This document shows, piece after piece, positions 11,668 to 24,155 of a DNA stretch of 64,000 bases (its first letter is position 1; each line of letters starts with the position of its first letter). Where the stretch lies: the NCBI GenBank assembly GCA_021234155.1, contig JAJEKV010000028.1, positions 12,662,134 to 12,726,133 of the forward strand, given 5' to 3'. Origin of the DNA: Isoetes taiwanensis (taxonomy: Eukaryota; Streptophyta; Lycopodiopsida; Isoetales; Isoetaceae). Below the pieces are notes generated by a model. The model made no database searches, was not told where the DNA came from, and worked only from the letters and a program-made list of their open reading frames with translations. The position numbers and the translations under genes are program-made.

Positions 11668-12636
11668 CTAGATTGGGCATGCATCGATTTGGTAGGAATG
11701 GTGAGTTCCCCAATTCTTTTTATCTGCGAAGGTCTTTGTTCCAAGCAAAAATGTGTTTGAATTTCTTGAGCAAATCCGCACGGTAGCGTGCTTTATAGAG
11801 GCGGTGGGAGTGTAGCGACTAAAAAAGCGGTTGGTTGATTGTTTCCAATGTCTCACGATTTCCACCTCTGGGTTTGAATATGAGGAACAACCTCCACATC
11901 CACGAACACGATGGCGGGGAGGCTGAAGCATAACGGGGAGGAGCGGCATTTTGTGTGGTGAAGAAAAGAGGCTGGCGGCGTCATCAAGCAAGGGTTGCTT
12001 CATGGCGGCATGAACATCAACTGCCCTCACGAAGGAGGAAGTGGGTCAGAAAAAAATGATCAAAGGCGTTGAATGCGGTTGCGGAAGCCGGGTAAGGGTC
12101 CAAAAAAGCGCGGCGAGCTGGTCACGATCAAGCGTCATGTCACCCCAAGGATCAGCATACTCAGGATAAGAGGAGAGAGGCAGACCCGCTGGAGGAGCTT
12201 GAACATGATATATATTTTGTGCTTCTTGATTCGATTAATGAGATGGAGGGTTCAAAGCATTCTCGGCAATTAATTTGCCGTTTCGGATCCATTGTGGCAT
12301 TGAGATGGCCATCGGTGATGACAAGTTGGTCCGTGGCCCAGTAGTGAATACTCTTTGCCTGTCGGAGAAAAGGTCTACCGACGAGCATTTCATAATCACC
12401 AGGATCCTCTCCGGCTTTCCAAACTCCAAATTCCAAAGGGAATTTGAGGTGCATATCTTGATATGGAGAAGAGGAGTGACACCTTGAGGGCCAGCGTGAT
12501 ATGGCCATTGGCCAACTTGATGTCGAAAGAGCACGATACAATTGTTTGATGCCCAATTGCTTGAACTTATCGGTGATGAGATTGACACTACCACCATCAA
12601 TTTGAACATGATTGACTTCTTGATTGCCCACCGCAT
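11668..12636 (-). pseudogene. Pol: aspartic protease region, gypsy copy A
   Basis: NHVQIDGGSVNLITDK is the protease active-site region (consensus D-S/T/G-G) and EMLVGRPFLRQA the C-terminal flap-side block. Frameshifted relative to copy B at several CAG-derived spots, for example 12285-12297. The segment between protease and RT, about 200 residues, is poorly conserved linker. Confidence 0.7.
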
Positions 12637-12730
12637 GCAGGTGTAGGTGTGGAGGTATAGCGACTCCTACGAGGAACCGTTGGAAGAGGTAATCATCTTT
12701 AAAAGGACGGTTTCAAAATAGTGGCCGGGC

Positions 12731-14955
12731 TCAAAGGAATCTTGATCTTGGCGAGTTCCTCTTGAAGTTCCAAAGGAACATGTGAAAAAGTCCCGAGGTC
12801 CGGTGGAGAGTGGAGTGCAGGGTAAAGAAGCGAAAACTTCTTTGAGAAGCTCTACCTCGGCGGCAATATTTGGATGCGCCTCGAGGCGGGCACCCGGTGG
12901 AGGATGGCGGCTCTTCGGCGACGCTGAGCTTCAGTGGTATTAAGCGTGAACATTTGCCAATGTCGCGACCTTCCGCGGCTTGCATGAGCTTCGGGATGCT
13001 TTGTCTCACCTTAGGCATGACATGAGGCATGAGTTTGTCAAGATCCGGTGCAAAGTGAACTTTTATCATCTTCATGAGGGATGTTTCCACGGTAAAAAGC
13101 GAGTTGCGTGTCATGAGGAATGATGGTCAAAAAGGCGTGAAAGCCCGTGTATGGCGTGAGACAAGACCAACCCAATTGGACTGTTGGGCCGGGGAGGGTT
13201 AAGAGCCTGATAAATCTCCTCCACGACTCGTTGATCCATAGGATTGGAAGTAAACGCCTTTTCTTGAGGTCGCCGTTGTTGAGGCGGCCGGGAGGCTTCC
13301 TCAAAACAGGGCGAGGGCCTGTTTCCGTCACCAGTTGATAAGCCGTGAGACGGACGGCCACCGGTTGATTGGAGCACGGAAGTTGAACTTGAACTTGAGG
13401 AAGTTGAGGACACGCCTTGGTGGTGTGACCCCATTCATGACAATGATAACATTGAGCCTTTGAAGGATCAAAGGGAGGGCGGTTGCCTTGTCCCCGTGGG
13501 CTGCTTTGAGATTGCTGCGGTTGTTGATCTGCGGTTTGTTGTTGAGTTGGATATAAGCGGGAGGCTAATATGACTACCGTTGTTGAGGGGTGGTCCAACT
13601 TGAAAGACCATTTTATTGCGAAAAGGTGTAGGATGAAACGAGTGCATTCTTCCGTGGCGTGATTGCACATATTGCATCTTTACAATGAGGAGGTCCATTG
13701 GAGGAGTTGCATTCATTTTCCGATGACCACGATATTTACAAATAGTGCACCGATGTGGCGTTGTGGATTTGCTTGTTGAGGCTGAACAATTTTTGGGGAA
13801 CCATGACGGGGGCATGAAAGGGAGTTCTGGAGAGCAACACCCCAGAAGAAACATTGACCGAGTGATTGACCAATTCAATGGCCTGTTCAAAGACTTGGGG
13901 CCTTGGTATTCGTCATGAGTCGAATGGCAAGAGGAAGGCCACCGCAAAACCCAGGCGAGGATCTGGCTTTGCGTGGGGTACTCTGAAGTTCTTGACAAGA
14001 ATGTGAAGACGGTCCGCAAAATCCTGACTCAGTGGGTTCTTCTTGAAGGTCATTGAGTTGCTTGAGGAGTAATTGATCATCGTCCGCAGTGCCGTAATGA
14101 GACGAAAAGCTGATTTTCATTCTTGCCAACTCTGTTTCCGGTGACTTTTGTTGGCCATTAACCAGCGATGAGGGGCTACGGCGTGGTCGAAGAGATATGA
14201 AATTTGAGTTGTGGTTGCGCATGACCATTCGAGAATGGCCAAGGCCCGAATTCTTCCATATGAGCTTGAGCACTTTGATCCAAAGGTTTGCCTTTAGTGT
14301 TGCCAAAAGTTGGATAAGTCAGCTTCAAATTAGGAGTTGGAGGTGAAGGCGGAACAGACGCATAGATCGGTGGATTCGGTGGAGGATATGTTGAAGCATA
14401 GAGAGGTGGTACAGTCTGAGATTGAGAGCAAGGGGGTGGAATCGAAAAAACATGTGGTCCAGCAAAGGCAGCATCTAGTGGAGAAGGGCCGTGGAGCCAT
14501 CCTCATGAGGCTTGAGATCCGGTGGTGCGGTAAATCAGAAGAGCATGCTTCTAAAAGATGGAGAAGACCGAAAAGTCGTGAGGCGTAGGGCCAAAAGACA
14601 CGTGATGGTAGCCCATCCCACCAGAAGGTGAAGAAGGTTGTGACGGAAGAGGGGTGTGACCTGAAGGGATATTGATATAGGTACTGTCAGGAGTCTGGAA
14701 ATAGTGAGGCATGGGCTGAACAGGGGTATGTTGTGGAGATTGAGGTTGGGAACAATGCCGACAATAACGGGGAGACCCTGGTCGAGAATGAGCACGAGGG
14801 GTAGGGAGGTGCCGACCGCCGGGAGCGCGATACCGACCACCCTCAATGTCATGGGCGTAATCATATATATCCCGAACAGCCTCGCGTGCTGATGGCGCTC
14901 GAACTGGCCGCTTTTGGCGTAGGAGTTCTTCAAGAGTGAAACCTCGAGCCGACAT
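12731..14955 (-). pseudogene. Gag, gypsy copy A
   Basis: Starts at ATG 14955 (MSARGFTLEELL), only 48 nt after the 5' LTR. A Pro/Ser-rich N-part is followed by the Retrotrans_gag region (KSHW-type block, LRQLNDLQ-type block near 14090-14000) and zinc knuckles: CTICKY near 13740 is broken by frameshift, while CYHCHEWGHTTKAC (about 13458-13417) is intact. Most breaks are absent from copy B. The final part, to about 12731, is a low-complexity linker toward the protease. Confidence 0.7.
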
Positions 14956-15002
14956 GATGGAAGAAAGATCGGACCGACAGCCCCGGCGGCAGGTGTTTGG
15001 GG

Positions 15003-15568
15003 TGCAGGTTCTGAACTCACAAAACAGCCCTCTGTGAGGACTCGTGGATCTAACAGGAGAATCCGGGAGCTATGTCACACGGGATTTGCAAGAAAAGAAC
15101 AAGGAAAAGATAAAGAACAAAAAGAGAGCAAGGAGATCACAACAATAAGAACAACTTCCTTGATGTCAATGAAGATACATGAGCTCTACTTAATGAGAGA
15201 AAACCGAAGTGAGACAAGACTCAAAACTCATCTAAAATTCATGTGCTAATATATAGTACAATGGCCTTTGGCCCAATATAGACAATCTGACTAATCTCGG
15301 TGCCGACTCCTGGAAGGAGGCCTATGATTTGTAGGAATGCTGGCGGTGCCTCTTGAAGTGCAAAATCACGCCCGGCCTTGCGGTGACGGGCCGTCACTTG
15401 TCGGCGTCGCCTCTTAATGCAGACGCGGGCTTTGACACGCGTGGTCTGTTGCTTTGGTCTTTTTTGGGCCTTTGACGATCGGACCCGCGCACATGCTGTA
15501 GATCCTTGGACTTGACTTGGTCCGTCGTATGCATGAATAGTCATGTACCATGAGGCACAGGACTAACA
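15003..15568 (-). repeat. 5' LTR of gypsy copy A
   Basis: Pairs with 4472-5058. It shares with the 5' LTR of copy B the loss of about 11 bp beside the TATA run (reads gtgctaatatatagtac), so the two LTRs of each element differ in the same way. Ends ...ctaaca at 15568 followed by host sequence agtaataac. Confidence 0.85.
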
Positions 15569-15588
15569 AGTAATAACAAATTTGCAGT
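15569..15588 (-). pseudogene. 5' remnant of the split GT37 exon (copy A)
   Basis: Minus-strand sequence reads CKFVIT up to the LTR edge and is preceded by a plausible acceptor (CTCAG). GT37 enzymes have a C-K-Y-V-V/L-W type stretch directly before the GLGN block, so CKFVIT plus AGNGLGN on the other side of the element reconstitutes the expected spacing. The counterpart in copy B is 34658-34677. Confidence 0.55.
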
Positions 15589-15712
15589 CTGAGATGCTGT
15601 TATTTTGGCTATGAAAATACTGTGTCAAGTTCCCAACCAATACTATAAAACCATGTTTCATACTATCCTAAGTCTACACTAATACTATAAAACCTGTTTC
15701 ATGCAAATTACC

Positions 15713-15797
15713 TGAGATCTAACGACAATTATGTCCAACCAAGACCCATTGCTTTCCCCTTTGGTTAAATCATACGCTAGTAGCTCATTTGGTGCCC
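15713..15797 (-). pseudogene. Possible upstream exon of the GT37 gene
   Basis: Between a plausible acceptor (CTGCAG) and donor, minus-strand sequence reads APNELLAYDLT and continues open. The copy B version (about 34810-34885) ends in CAG|GTTAGA, a good donor. The peptide itself is not diagnostic of GT37, so this is only an exon-like segment next to a known exon. Confidence 0.25.
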
Positions 15798-15799
15798 TG

Positions 15800-16641
15800 C
15801 AGCAACAACTAAAATCAATATTAGAGATACTTTATCTGAGATATATCACCTAGAAGCATGGAAAGAATGGAAGAAAAAGAAACGAAAAGAAAGAATAGCT
15901 CACCTTTGCCGGAAATGAGACTGAGGCGCCAAGATGGAACTGAGGCGCCAAATCTGATAAAGGTAAAACCCTTGATAATTTAAATAAATCATGTTTCTTG
16001 GACTATGCATCATATTAGCATTCAATTACTCGGATACTCTTGTTTCAAGCCCGGATGAAACATTCTAATGCTATTCTTTTCCATCAAGTCTTGATTATTT
16101 CAGTTGCAATACACCATCGGATGAACTTGTAAGCATGGAAAGAACTTCGAACTTGTAAGCATGGAAAAAGAATAGAAGAAAAGGAAAGCGAAAGGAAGAA
16201 TAGTTCACCTTTGCCGGAAATGGTAGCGGAAATGAGAGCTGAGGATACGAAAATGAGCCGAAGCCAAGATGGAGCAATTTATTTATAGGCACGGCAATTC
16301 AAATTTGCCATTCTATCTATCTCATTCAATTACGGCACCTTTCTTGAGATCTTGGAATTCACGGCATTCAATTTGGCTAACTGCGTCCGCAAGGGGATGG
16401 AAATTAGAAGGGAGCGTCGCTCTCTTGGCGTAAGATCTTATTCCCTACGGCACGGAACCCATGCAATCCCAAAATAAAAAAGAAGATGTTTATGAAGATT
16501 ATTTTTTTGAATTTGAGGAGCAATAAAAACTACGTTATCATGTTTCCAAAATACTCTTCATTTGGAAGGTATTTTTTGAATTTTTGCAAAGTTGAGAGGC
16601 ATATTTGAAATTTTTCCTATTTTTTATTCTATTCTATTTTA
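15800..16641. other. Anonymous DNA upstream of the GT37 gene
   Basis: No conserved coding sequence. Contains short duplicated stretches (aagcatggaaagaa... at 15853, 16133 and 16158) and purine-rich runs; it could include the gene's 5' exon or UTR. Copy B counterpart is 34890-35737. Confidence 0.35.
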
Positions 16642-16669
16642 CTAGAAAAAGTGCCTAGCGTTGTTGGGC
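16642..16669 (-). mobile_element. Helitron-like 3' terminus, third
   Basis: Minus-strand hairpin (16669-16653, 7-bp stem with two wobbles, 3-nt loop) followed after 7 nt by CTAG (16645-16642) and T. The layout and the core sequence are shared with 54-82 and 618-647. Repeated in copy B at 35738-35765. Confidence 0.45.
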
Positions 16670-16992
16670 TTCTTATCGGTATTCTTGTTTCAATAAGGTT
16701 GATGGGCTAAAATAAGGTTTTCAATATTCATTTCAAGTTCACCCTAGTCATATCAAGGCAACCATAGATTCACAGTTCCAATATACAAATTCAAAAGGGC
16801 ATCAACATACAAATTTGTAGAAGCAAGATATGACAACGAAAACATCACAGCCAAATCGAGTCAACAAAAGACTACTTAGGATTTGTTCGCTACAATCCGG
16901 TTATGGTGCATCTCTATACATCTCACCTTTTTATACTGTCTTAAACTTAGGCCACGTGCATCTTTTTATGACCATGTAATAAGAATTCTAAT

Positions 16993-19102
16993 ATTCCTTA
17001 ATCTACACCGTACATAAAGTTCCTCGTTTGTGGGGTATGCAAGTACAAGATTTGCTATCTTGTATAACAACATTCACAAAATACTATAAGATTTCAAGCG
17101 GAATACTATATGGTGTTGATTTCCATGCGTGCAAAAATACAAATACGAGGGCTCCCCACCCCTCGTCACCCCTCGATGTGAATATGCACCCAAACCAAAG
17201 GGGTTTAAGGGGGATTTTAATTTAAATATGTTGGATTCAATGGTCTCAATGGTAGTTATGTGTTGGTTATTATACTAAAAAATTTTGGGCCCTTGGACCC
17301 TAAAAAAAAAAACAACGTAAGAATATTAATTAATGTTAATGGTTGTTATGTGTTGGATTGTTATGTGTTGGTTTATGACATAAGAATATATCAATGTTGT
17401 ACTATAATTACATTTCTAAGGTTTCCAATTGCATCAAATTAGGAAAGGGATGGTGGTTGGGCCATATTTAAAACCTCATAAAACTTGGATAACCACCATA
17501 TTCAATACCATATTACAACGTATGAACATCGAATTTCAAGTGTAACTATTATTATTAACAAAGTACCAAGATGATTGCATCATTCCACACTAAGAATACT
17601 ATCCCCAATATGAAGTAATATTGCAAGATATTTGCAATGACAAACAAATTCTATAATCCACATTCCACGTTGCACAAAATGTTAGGTATGGGAGTTAGAG
17701 TTCATATGGAGTCATCTTGTGAAAGGATAACCCGACATGACATCCGATAAAGGACTCGACATCGGTTTGTCCTAAAAATTAGAGAACATTTTTCACAAAT
17801 AACAACAAATATTAACTAGGGGGTAATTAGCTTAAGTGAAAAATAATTTTTATTTTGTATATCACATACTTTTTTTTATACAAGATGACTTTTGAACATG
17901 GACACGATGATATAGATATCTAGACCATTCAGTTTGAAAATATTCTCATGTCAACAAATGAGATGATTCTAGGATGGATATTCCATCAAGGAGTCAACAA
18001 AACATGCTCCAAAACTGGGGGGATTCATAAGGAGCGCCGAGCACCAGCGTGTCAAGTGAGGAAACCATGGCGCGAAATTGGCATAGATATCTTTGGGTGA
18101 TAAACTTCCTTTTCGCGGCTTCCGCTGGGATATACAAAGATGGTGAAGAGGGCTGTGGATTATTCTTATGAATTTAACAAAGAAATAGCGATGCCATGTT
18201 ATTATTGATAAGGCCTCTTCAAAAACGAAGCACCAGAAACAAGGTGGCATTCCTGAACCGCCATGCACCGCCGCTTGCAATCTCGCCGGGTTTATGGGGC
18301 TCGGTGCTTCAGGGCTGCTGGCGCACGCCAAACGGCATTTGGCACGCGAAGCCAGTAGTACTTGATTTTGTGCAAGTAGACGGAAATGAGACGAGTTGCG
18401 TTGCACGAAGGTCACAATTGGCGGCGACGAAACGTAACAATACTACTCAGAACCACAAGGCCACGGTACCATAATCCATCTTATAGGGTTTCAGTTACGG
18501 CTATTGCTGGAAAGACTTCATTCAGCAAGCAAAGTGCCATCTCGTGTTGTATCCGCGCATCTCGGAGAAGCACATCTGCCTGAACTTAGATAAGTTTACA
18601 CTACAATTTTGCAGCCTGCATTGACTCTGAGAGATCTGGAAAAGTGTTCAGGCGACTCACCTTGCACGGGCATAGGTATGAGCAAGGCGCTCCCCATCCG
18701 CCAGGCCCGAAGACTGTTGGGTTATGGAATCCCAAAAGACAAATACTGCGCGGCTCATTTGGCAGCTTCTGACCTAACGTAACTGTGCATAGTCCGTCCC
18801 GAACATGCTCCTCAACCATTCTATTCTCCCATTTATTTTGGGAAAAATTGCGGATATAACCTTCAAGTTTACAATATCTGCAAAATAAGCCCTAGAAACA
18901 GGGTATTTGGCTCAAATGGAAATAACTTTCTTGGGGACCAACGAACTAAAAAAGTGCCCTTCATGAAACTTATTATAGATGAAAGTAAGAGCTATCCAAT
19001 AGCTTTTAGAAATCATCTAAAATGGAGTTGGAATCTTCAAGTTATAGTGTTTTAAGTGCGTGCTATAAAAATGTAATTAAATGAGCATAACACCACAATT
19101 TC
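16993..19102. other. Spacer between the two large copies
   Basis: Present once in this window, though it might also lie left of the window if copy A extends there. An open frame of 148 codons (18415-17969, minus) and several short ones show no recognisable domain. GC content rises around 18200-18800, suggesting a gene fragment or part of another element. No terminal repeats or target duplications were found. Confidence 0.4.
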
Positions 19103-22100
19103 AACTCAATTTGATGAATTTGACGCTTGTTGGGAAGATCCTTTTAATCTATAACTAAGCGATAGGGATGCGGGATGTCGCATTAGTTGCGGCGTGTGAT
19201 GAATAGAGCGTAAGAATAAAATTTTAAAAATATAAATGCGTCCATAGATACAATGGAATGTAAATCGAAGGGTTTAGGGAGGCTGGAAATTAACCATAGG
19301 TGCGGAGGTGGGTAGGAACATGCTAATGTGTGGGACAAAATAGAATGGGCAGATGAAGGAGTGCATAAGATGGAAATTGGATTATATAGAGTTTATGGTA
19401 TTATTGTTTGTGATGATTTTGTATTTTGTGGATACATATCCAATGCATAGCAAAACACAATTACAATTTCGAATGAATTGACGTGTAGAGACATCTAATC
19501 ATACATGGATATGTGTTGTGTTAGATGTTTGTGTGGCAATATTTCACATATCGCTTTTTACTTTGCTGTACCGAAGGAAAGATAAGTGAAAATGTTAAGA
19601 ATACTTGATATCCAATATGATTTAGGATAGAAAAATTAAACAAATAGATAAATAAAATCAAGATCCCGCTTTTTTCTATAAGAGAATCAAGATCCTATCT
19701 CTGGTAAATATTGCCCGACGCTAATGGGCTAATGTCCTAGCATCTTGTTTTTGCTAGCCCTTTTAAACCATATATGTGCAACTTTGACAACAATGCATGT
19801 TGATATTGCAGAATGGACATTATTTTCGTGAATTATTTTTGTTATTGAACTATCTATCAAAGTTCAAACCAGGTTTATGGATTTCAAAAAAGAGAAAACA
19901 ATGCCTTATATGGAATGTGGCAGACAATGAAATTTACGTTGCCACGCTAATGTCTTGTCTTTGTGGTTTCACTTGACATTTAATAGATATGAAAAACACA
20001 AATTTTTCATCTTGGTTTTAAAAAGCATAGCTTGCTTGAAAAATTGGCCCTTCGGCGAGAATCACCCTTCCATTTTGAATGGAATGGATAATCATTTATT
20101 TTAAGCGGCTATAACACCCCTCCCTTCGAGAACATCCGCAGTTAAGACCATATATGCGCAACTTCCCGAGAACATCACGGTTGATGCTTACAAGAATGGA
20201 ATTCATGATTTGCTTATGTATATATTTTAGTTCAAGGAAATTGTTCAAAAGCGAACATCATCATTGTATTAATCCCTTTGCGTTTGAAAGATAGAATTTC
20301 GTCCGGTTTCAGAGGTTCCAAACGTTGACACGCCTAGTGGAGGTAAGTCCAAGACTTTAATAAGCATGCGCTTTATTTCCCTAACGCAATGTCACGCCAC
20401 AATATGTCTTTGCATGTACTTGTAGACAAAACAAAAAGTGGGAGGGGAGAATGCATAACATTTATTCAGATTATCACTTTCTATTTCAAATTATTGCTTT
20501 TGACTTATGTTCGTGAAAAAACCCTAAGCTTCATTGGACTTATGTTGGAAAAAAAAAAATCGTTAAGTCATTACAACCTCCATTTTATTTTTCAAGCACA
20601 TTTTAAGCTGCTTAGCAATGGCATTATCCTTTAGAATAATAATCAATAAAATTTCCCTTTAATCAAAGGTATAACTTGAGCTTTTTATAAGACCGCCAAT
20701 TTAGTATTCATATTTGTTAAGATATCGGTTGTATCGCCCAAGCATGTCAAACTTGTATAACCGGATGCTCTTATGGCCTTGCACAAATAATAGCAAAGAC
20801 AAAAGAGCCTAAAACGAAGGCACATCCATACAACTCAAAGGTCATAGAAAATGGTAGATTGCAAGGATTTGAGCCCGATATGTCATACCATTATAGCAAA
20901 CATAACAAACTCAATAAAGCAAACCTTTCACCGAAGCCTTGCACCTTCCTCATATAGCGTAGAAAAGAAGATAAAAAAATGGCATGTATGACAAAATCTG
21001 CTTATAAAATCTAGCAATACCGCTGGATCCATATGCCTGTTAGATCACAATTTGAAAATTGGCTTTGAGCTAGTAAATTGCACATACCGCCGCCAAAATA
21101 TGGCGTTGTTTGCGAGAAAGTAGGGGGGCATGCAACCGCACTTAATTTAAGGTTTAAAAGCCAAATATGCCCCCTAGCTTAGTCTTGTAGAAGTGAAAGT
21201 AAGCTTGAAGCCCGGCATGTACAGATGAAACTTGCAACCGCAAAGGGATAACTATTAGCCGCTAACATTAAATAACAAATTACAAAGAAGCTCCCCGAGA
21301 CCTCTTGTTGTTTGAAGCCCGCCTACTTTGTTCTTAGTGCCAACGATGCACCTAATAAGAAGAACCACATTGCTCGGGTTTCTATGCTGCTTCAACTTGC
21401 TTTGAAGATGGATTTGCTCTAAAGTCTTTAAACATCAAAAACCTAAAGTAAGCAAAGGAGGCCCCAAGGTTAATAAAAATATTGAAACATTCTTGTAAAT
21501 TGGATATGAGCAAAATGCTTATGGATCTCTAAGTGTCCGCCAGCTATGCATGAAAATATGTATGCCATATATATGCATTATGCATGCCATAAATGTGCAT
21601 GCTAGTGTGCAAAGCACGCTATAAAAAGAACAACTCATAAAATGTGCATGTGCTATATCTACTTTGAAGTGCGCTAAGTGCATCTAATCACCTTCACCTT
21701 CGACGCTTATTCCTAGTATGCCATCCAAGATATAGCCGCAGAAAGTCGAGGATTACATGCATGATCAAATGATAGAAGAAAACCGATAAGACGCCAAAAT
21801 AGAACACCTTGCTTTGAAAATCCAACTGCAACCTATAGAGATTAGCATCGTAAACACAAACTATTAATAAAGATGTAGTTAAAGATGCTTCCGGACATCA
21901 TACCACCGTAAAACAAAGTTAGTTACTATGCTCTTATACACCTAATTTTGAACATAAAATTTTTACCGTCTACCACATCATGCAGAAATGTAGAGATGCA
22001 ACTAAACAAAACCAGAGTTTGGGACTACTTTGATAAACGGTAATGGGAAGGCCACATGAGTTTAATATAAAAAATTTCGCTACAATAAAGGGCCGTGATC

Positions 22101-22877
22101 GAGCCATATATCCTGCGTAGACGCTTAGATTAAGCCGAAAGCAAAGCAAAAGCAAAACAAAGAAATTCCAAATCCCGGCAGAAGTTAAATAGCGCTAGCT
22201 CTATCAAGCCTACTTTAAGAACTTCGTAAAACGTGACCGCACAAAAAGACCATGCATATTGAGAAACCGCCGGGTAAACCAGCTCATATAATGAGAAATT
22301 GACTCTTTGAGTGTCCCAAGATGTCTATCATGGTCCAAAGAGCAAGATCATTCAGAACGGAAGAATTACCTTATGGGAATAGAAACTTCCATCGGGAAAA
22401 CCCCTCTAGTTAAGGGAGCTTCTGCGACTGAGCTAAATGAGTTATAACTTAGTGAAGAGGAGACAAAGATGGATGTGGGTACAATTAGTACTTTCTTAAA
22501 GGTGCAGATGTGATACATGGTGACATCTAGCCTTGTAGTGTATTAACTTTGATTTTGAAGAAGACGGTATAGATGGTCATCACAATATCTTCCCATAACA
22601 TAAATGCCAACACCAAAGTCAACTTGTTCATGTGTTGTAGACAAATTGTCCAATTTCTTGTAATCGACGTAGTTCCCCGTGATATCGTTGCATCCACTCT
22701 AGTTCTAGTTCCTTGATTTTTGATTTTGTGCTATGCCGTGCATCCTATTTGCAAAGATCATCCGTAAGATGTGGTAGATACCTTCTATAAATCAATTCCA
22801 TGCAAGTTCATATTTAGTTTTCGGAAGTGTATTTATAGATTCCGGACAGATCTCTATTAGCAAATATGAAATTTTAC

Positions 22878-23547
22878 CGCATTGGTGGAGTTTAGGCTCT
22901 TGGCATCACTGTTTGCCCATGCGCCAGTCGTAACCCTTGAATTGATCGGGCCTATTCATGTCTTTAAAGTGTGAACCCCTCTCCTCGCACCTTTATTTTG
23001 CATGCCTACAAATCTATCTGCATTCTTTATGTACGATCATTAATTTTTTCTACCCTTTCCCACACCGAATTTGCAGGAAGCATCACAGATCTCAACAAAT
23101 ATGTAAGTGCCATCTTATCGGAAACATTGCCTCTAAAAAGGGTCTAAACTCGAATGGTAAAGATCTTTGGCAAAAAATACGATAACCACCAAATTTTAGC
23201 AAAGGAACATCCTTCAACAGCTCTTGTTCTCGTAGATCACGGTTAGATTCCCTGCCATCGCTGCCAAATCATTGGTAAGGACCGCAAAGATAGTGTGAAG
23301 TTAATCTTGTACCATTTTTGGCAGCTTGATCCATGGCCCCAATTATATCTTCACGCTTAGTCCAGATCTTAGATGTGAGTACTGAGTTATCTTCTAATTT
23401 CCATGAAGAACCAACAAACGGTTCACACATAATAAAGGTGCACGTTTTGTCGTGGGGGGATGAGCACAACCCTCTTTGTTAGAATACCATAAAATACACT
23501 TGAAATGAAAAATGTGCCTTATTTCCTAACCGTTACTACTCGCTACA
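22878..23547 (-). pseudogene. GT37 fucosyltransferase exon, interrupted (copy B)
   Basis: Same exon as 3804-4471. The MCEPFVGSSWKLEDN block through TRLTSHY is identical to copy A. The region coding the VPWL and VGMQVRYRG blocks (22900-23240) is broken by small losses at CAG/CTG sites, so the frame there cannot be trusted. The gypsy LTR abuts at 23548, exactly as in copy A. Confidence 0.7.
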
Positions 23548-24134
23548 TGGGTTTGGGAACTCTGTAAGACATGACCCCCAGGTGAGGACTCGTGGATCTA
23601 ACAGGAGAATCCGGGAGCTATGTCACGCGGGATTTGCAAGAAAAGAACAAGGAAAAGAGAACAGAACAAAAAAGAGAACAAGGAGATCACAACAATAAGA
23701 ACAACTTCCTTGATGTCAATGAAGATACATGAGCTCACCATAATAGAGAAAACGAAGTGAGACAAGACTCAAAACTCATCTAAAAACTCATGTGCTAACT
23801 CTACTCATATATATAGTACAATGGCCTTTGGCCCAATATAGACACTCTGACTAATCTGCGTGCCGACTCGGAAGGAGGCCCGATGGCAGGAATCTTGGGC
23901 GGTGCTCTTGAAGTGCTCGAATCACGCCGACGCCGACGCGGTGTGACGGGCCGCCACTTGTCCGGAAAGCATCGCCTCTTGGTAGCAGACGCTGGCTTTT
24001 GACCGCGTGGTCTGGCCGCTTGGTCTTTTTTGTCGGGCCTTTGACGACTGACCCGTGCCTGTCTCTAGATCCTTGGACTTGACTTGGTCCGTCGTATGCA
24101 TGAATAGGCTGTACCAGGAGGCACAGGACTAACA
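23548..24134 (-). repeat. 3' LTR of gypsy copy B
   Basis: Equivalent to 4472-5058, including the 11-bp segment beside the TATA run that the 5' LTRs lack. The polypurine tract lies at 24135-24150. Confidence 0.85.
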
Positions 24135-24150
24135 CTCCCCCCCACCAAAT
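24135..24150 (-). promoter_or_regulatory. Polypurine tract, gypsy copy B
   Basis: Minus strand GGTGGGGGGGAG directly before TGTTAG of the 3' LTR. Slightly longer G run than in copy A, within homopolymer error. Confidence 0.8.
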
Positions 24151-24155
24151 GACAC

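Larger units (their letters stand above)
4472..15568 (-). mobile_element. Ty3/gypsy LTR retrotransposon, copy A
   Basis: An 11.1 kb minus-strand element flanked by direct repeats of about 0.57 kb with TG...CA ends. Order in transcription sense: 5' LTR, gag, protease, RT, RNase H, integrase, a gap with an antisense ORF, a long accessory ORF, polypurine tract, 3' LTR. The integrase C-terminus has no chromodomain and ends in a VNGFRLK motif, which fits the non-chromovirus (Tat/Athila-like) branch. It splits a GT37 exon: CKFVIT-coding sequence lies at one side and AGNGLGN at the other. No clean 5-bp target duplication is visible. The element is probably non-functional, see RT and IN. Confidence 0.9.
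1..16992. repeat. Large direct repeat, copy A
   Basis: This stretch aligns end to end with 19103-36096 at a constant offset of about 19.1 kb. Homology is already present at the window's first base, so the copy may extend further left. It ends near 16992, just after a shared gaattctaa. Contents are the 3' part of a GT37 gene, a full Ty3/gypsy element, the other side of the interrupted gene, and the edge of a copia relic. Differences from copy B are mostly small changes at CAG/CTG sites. Whether the two copies are a real tandem duplication or a false duplication in the assembly cannot be decided from sequence alone. Confidence 0.9.

Noticed and set aside
4460-15580. Five-bp target duplication for the gypsy element
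   Set aside because: Left flank ctaca and right flank agtaa do not match in either copy; damage or imprecise ends may hide it, so none is claimed.
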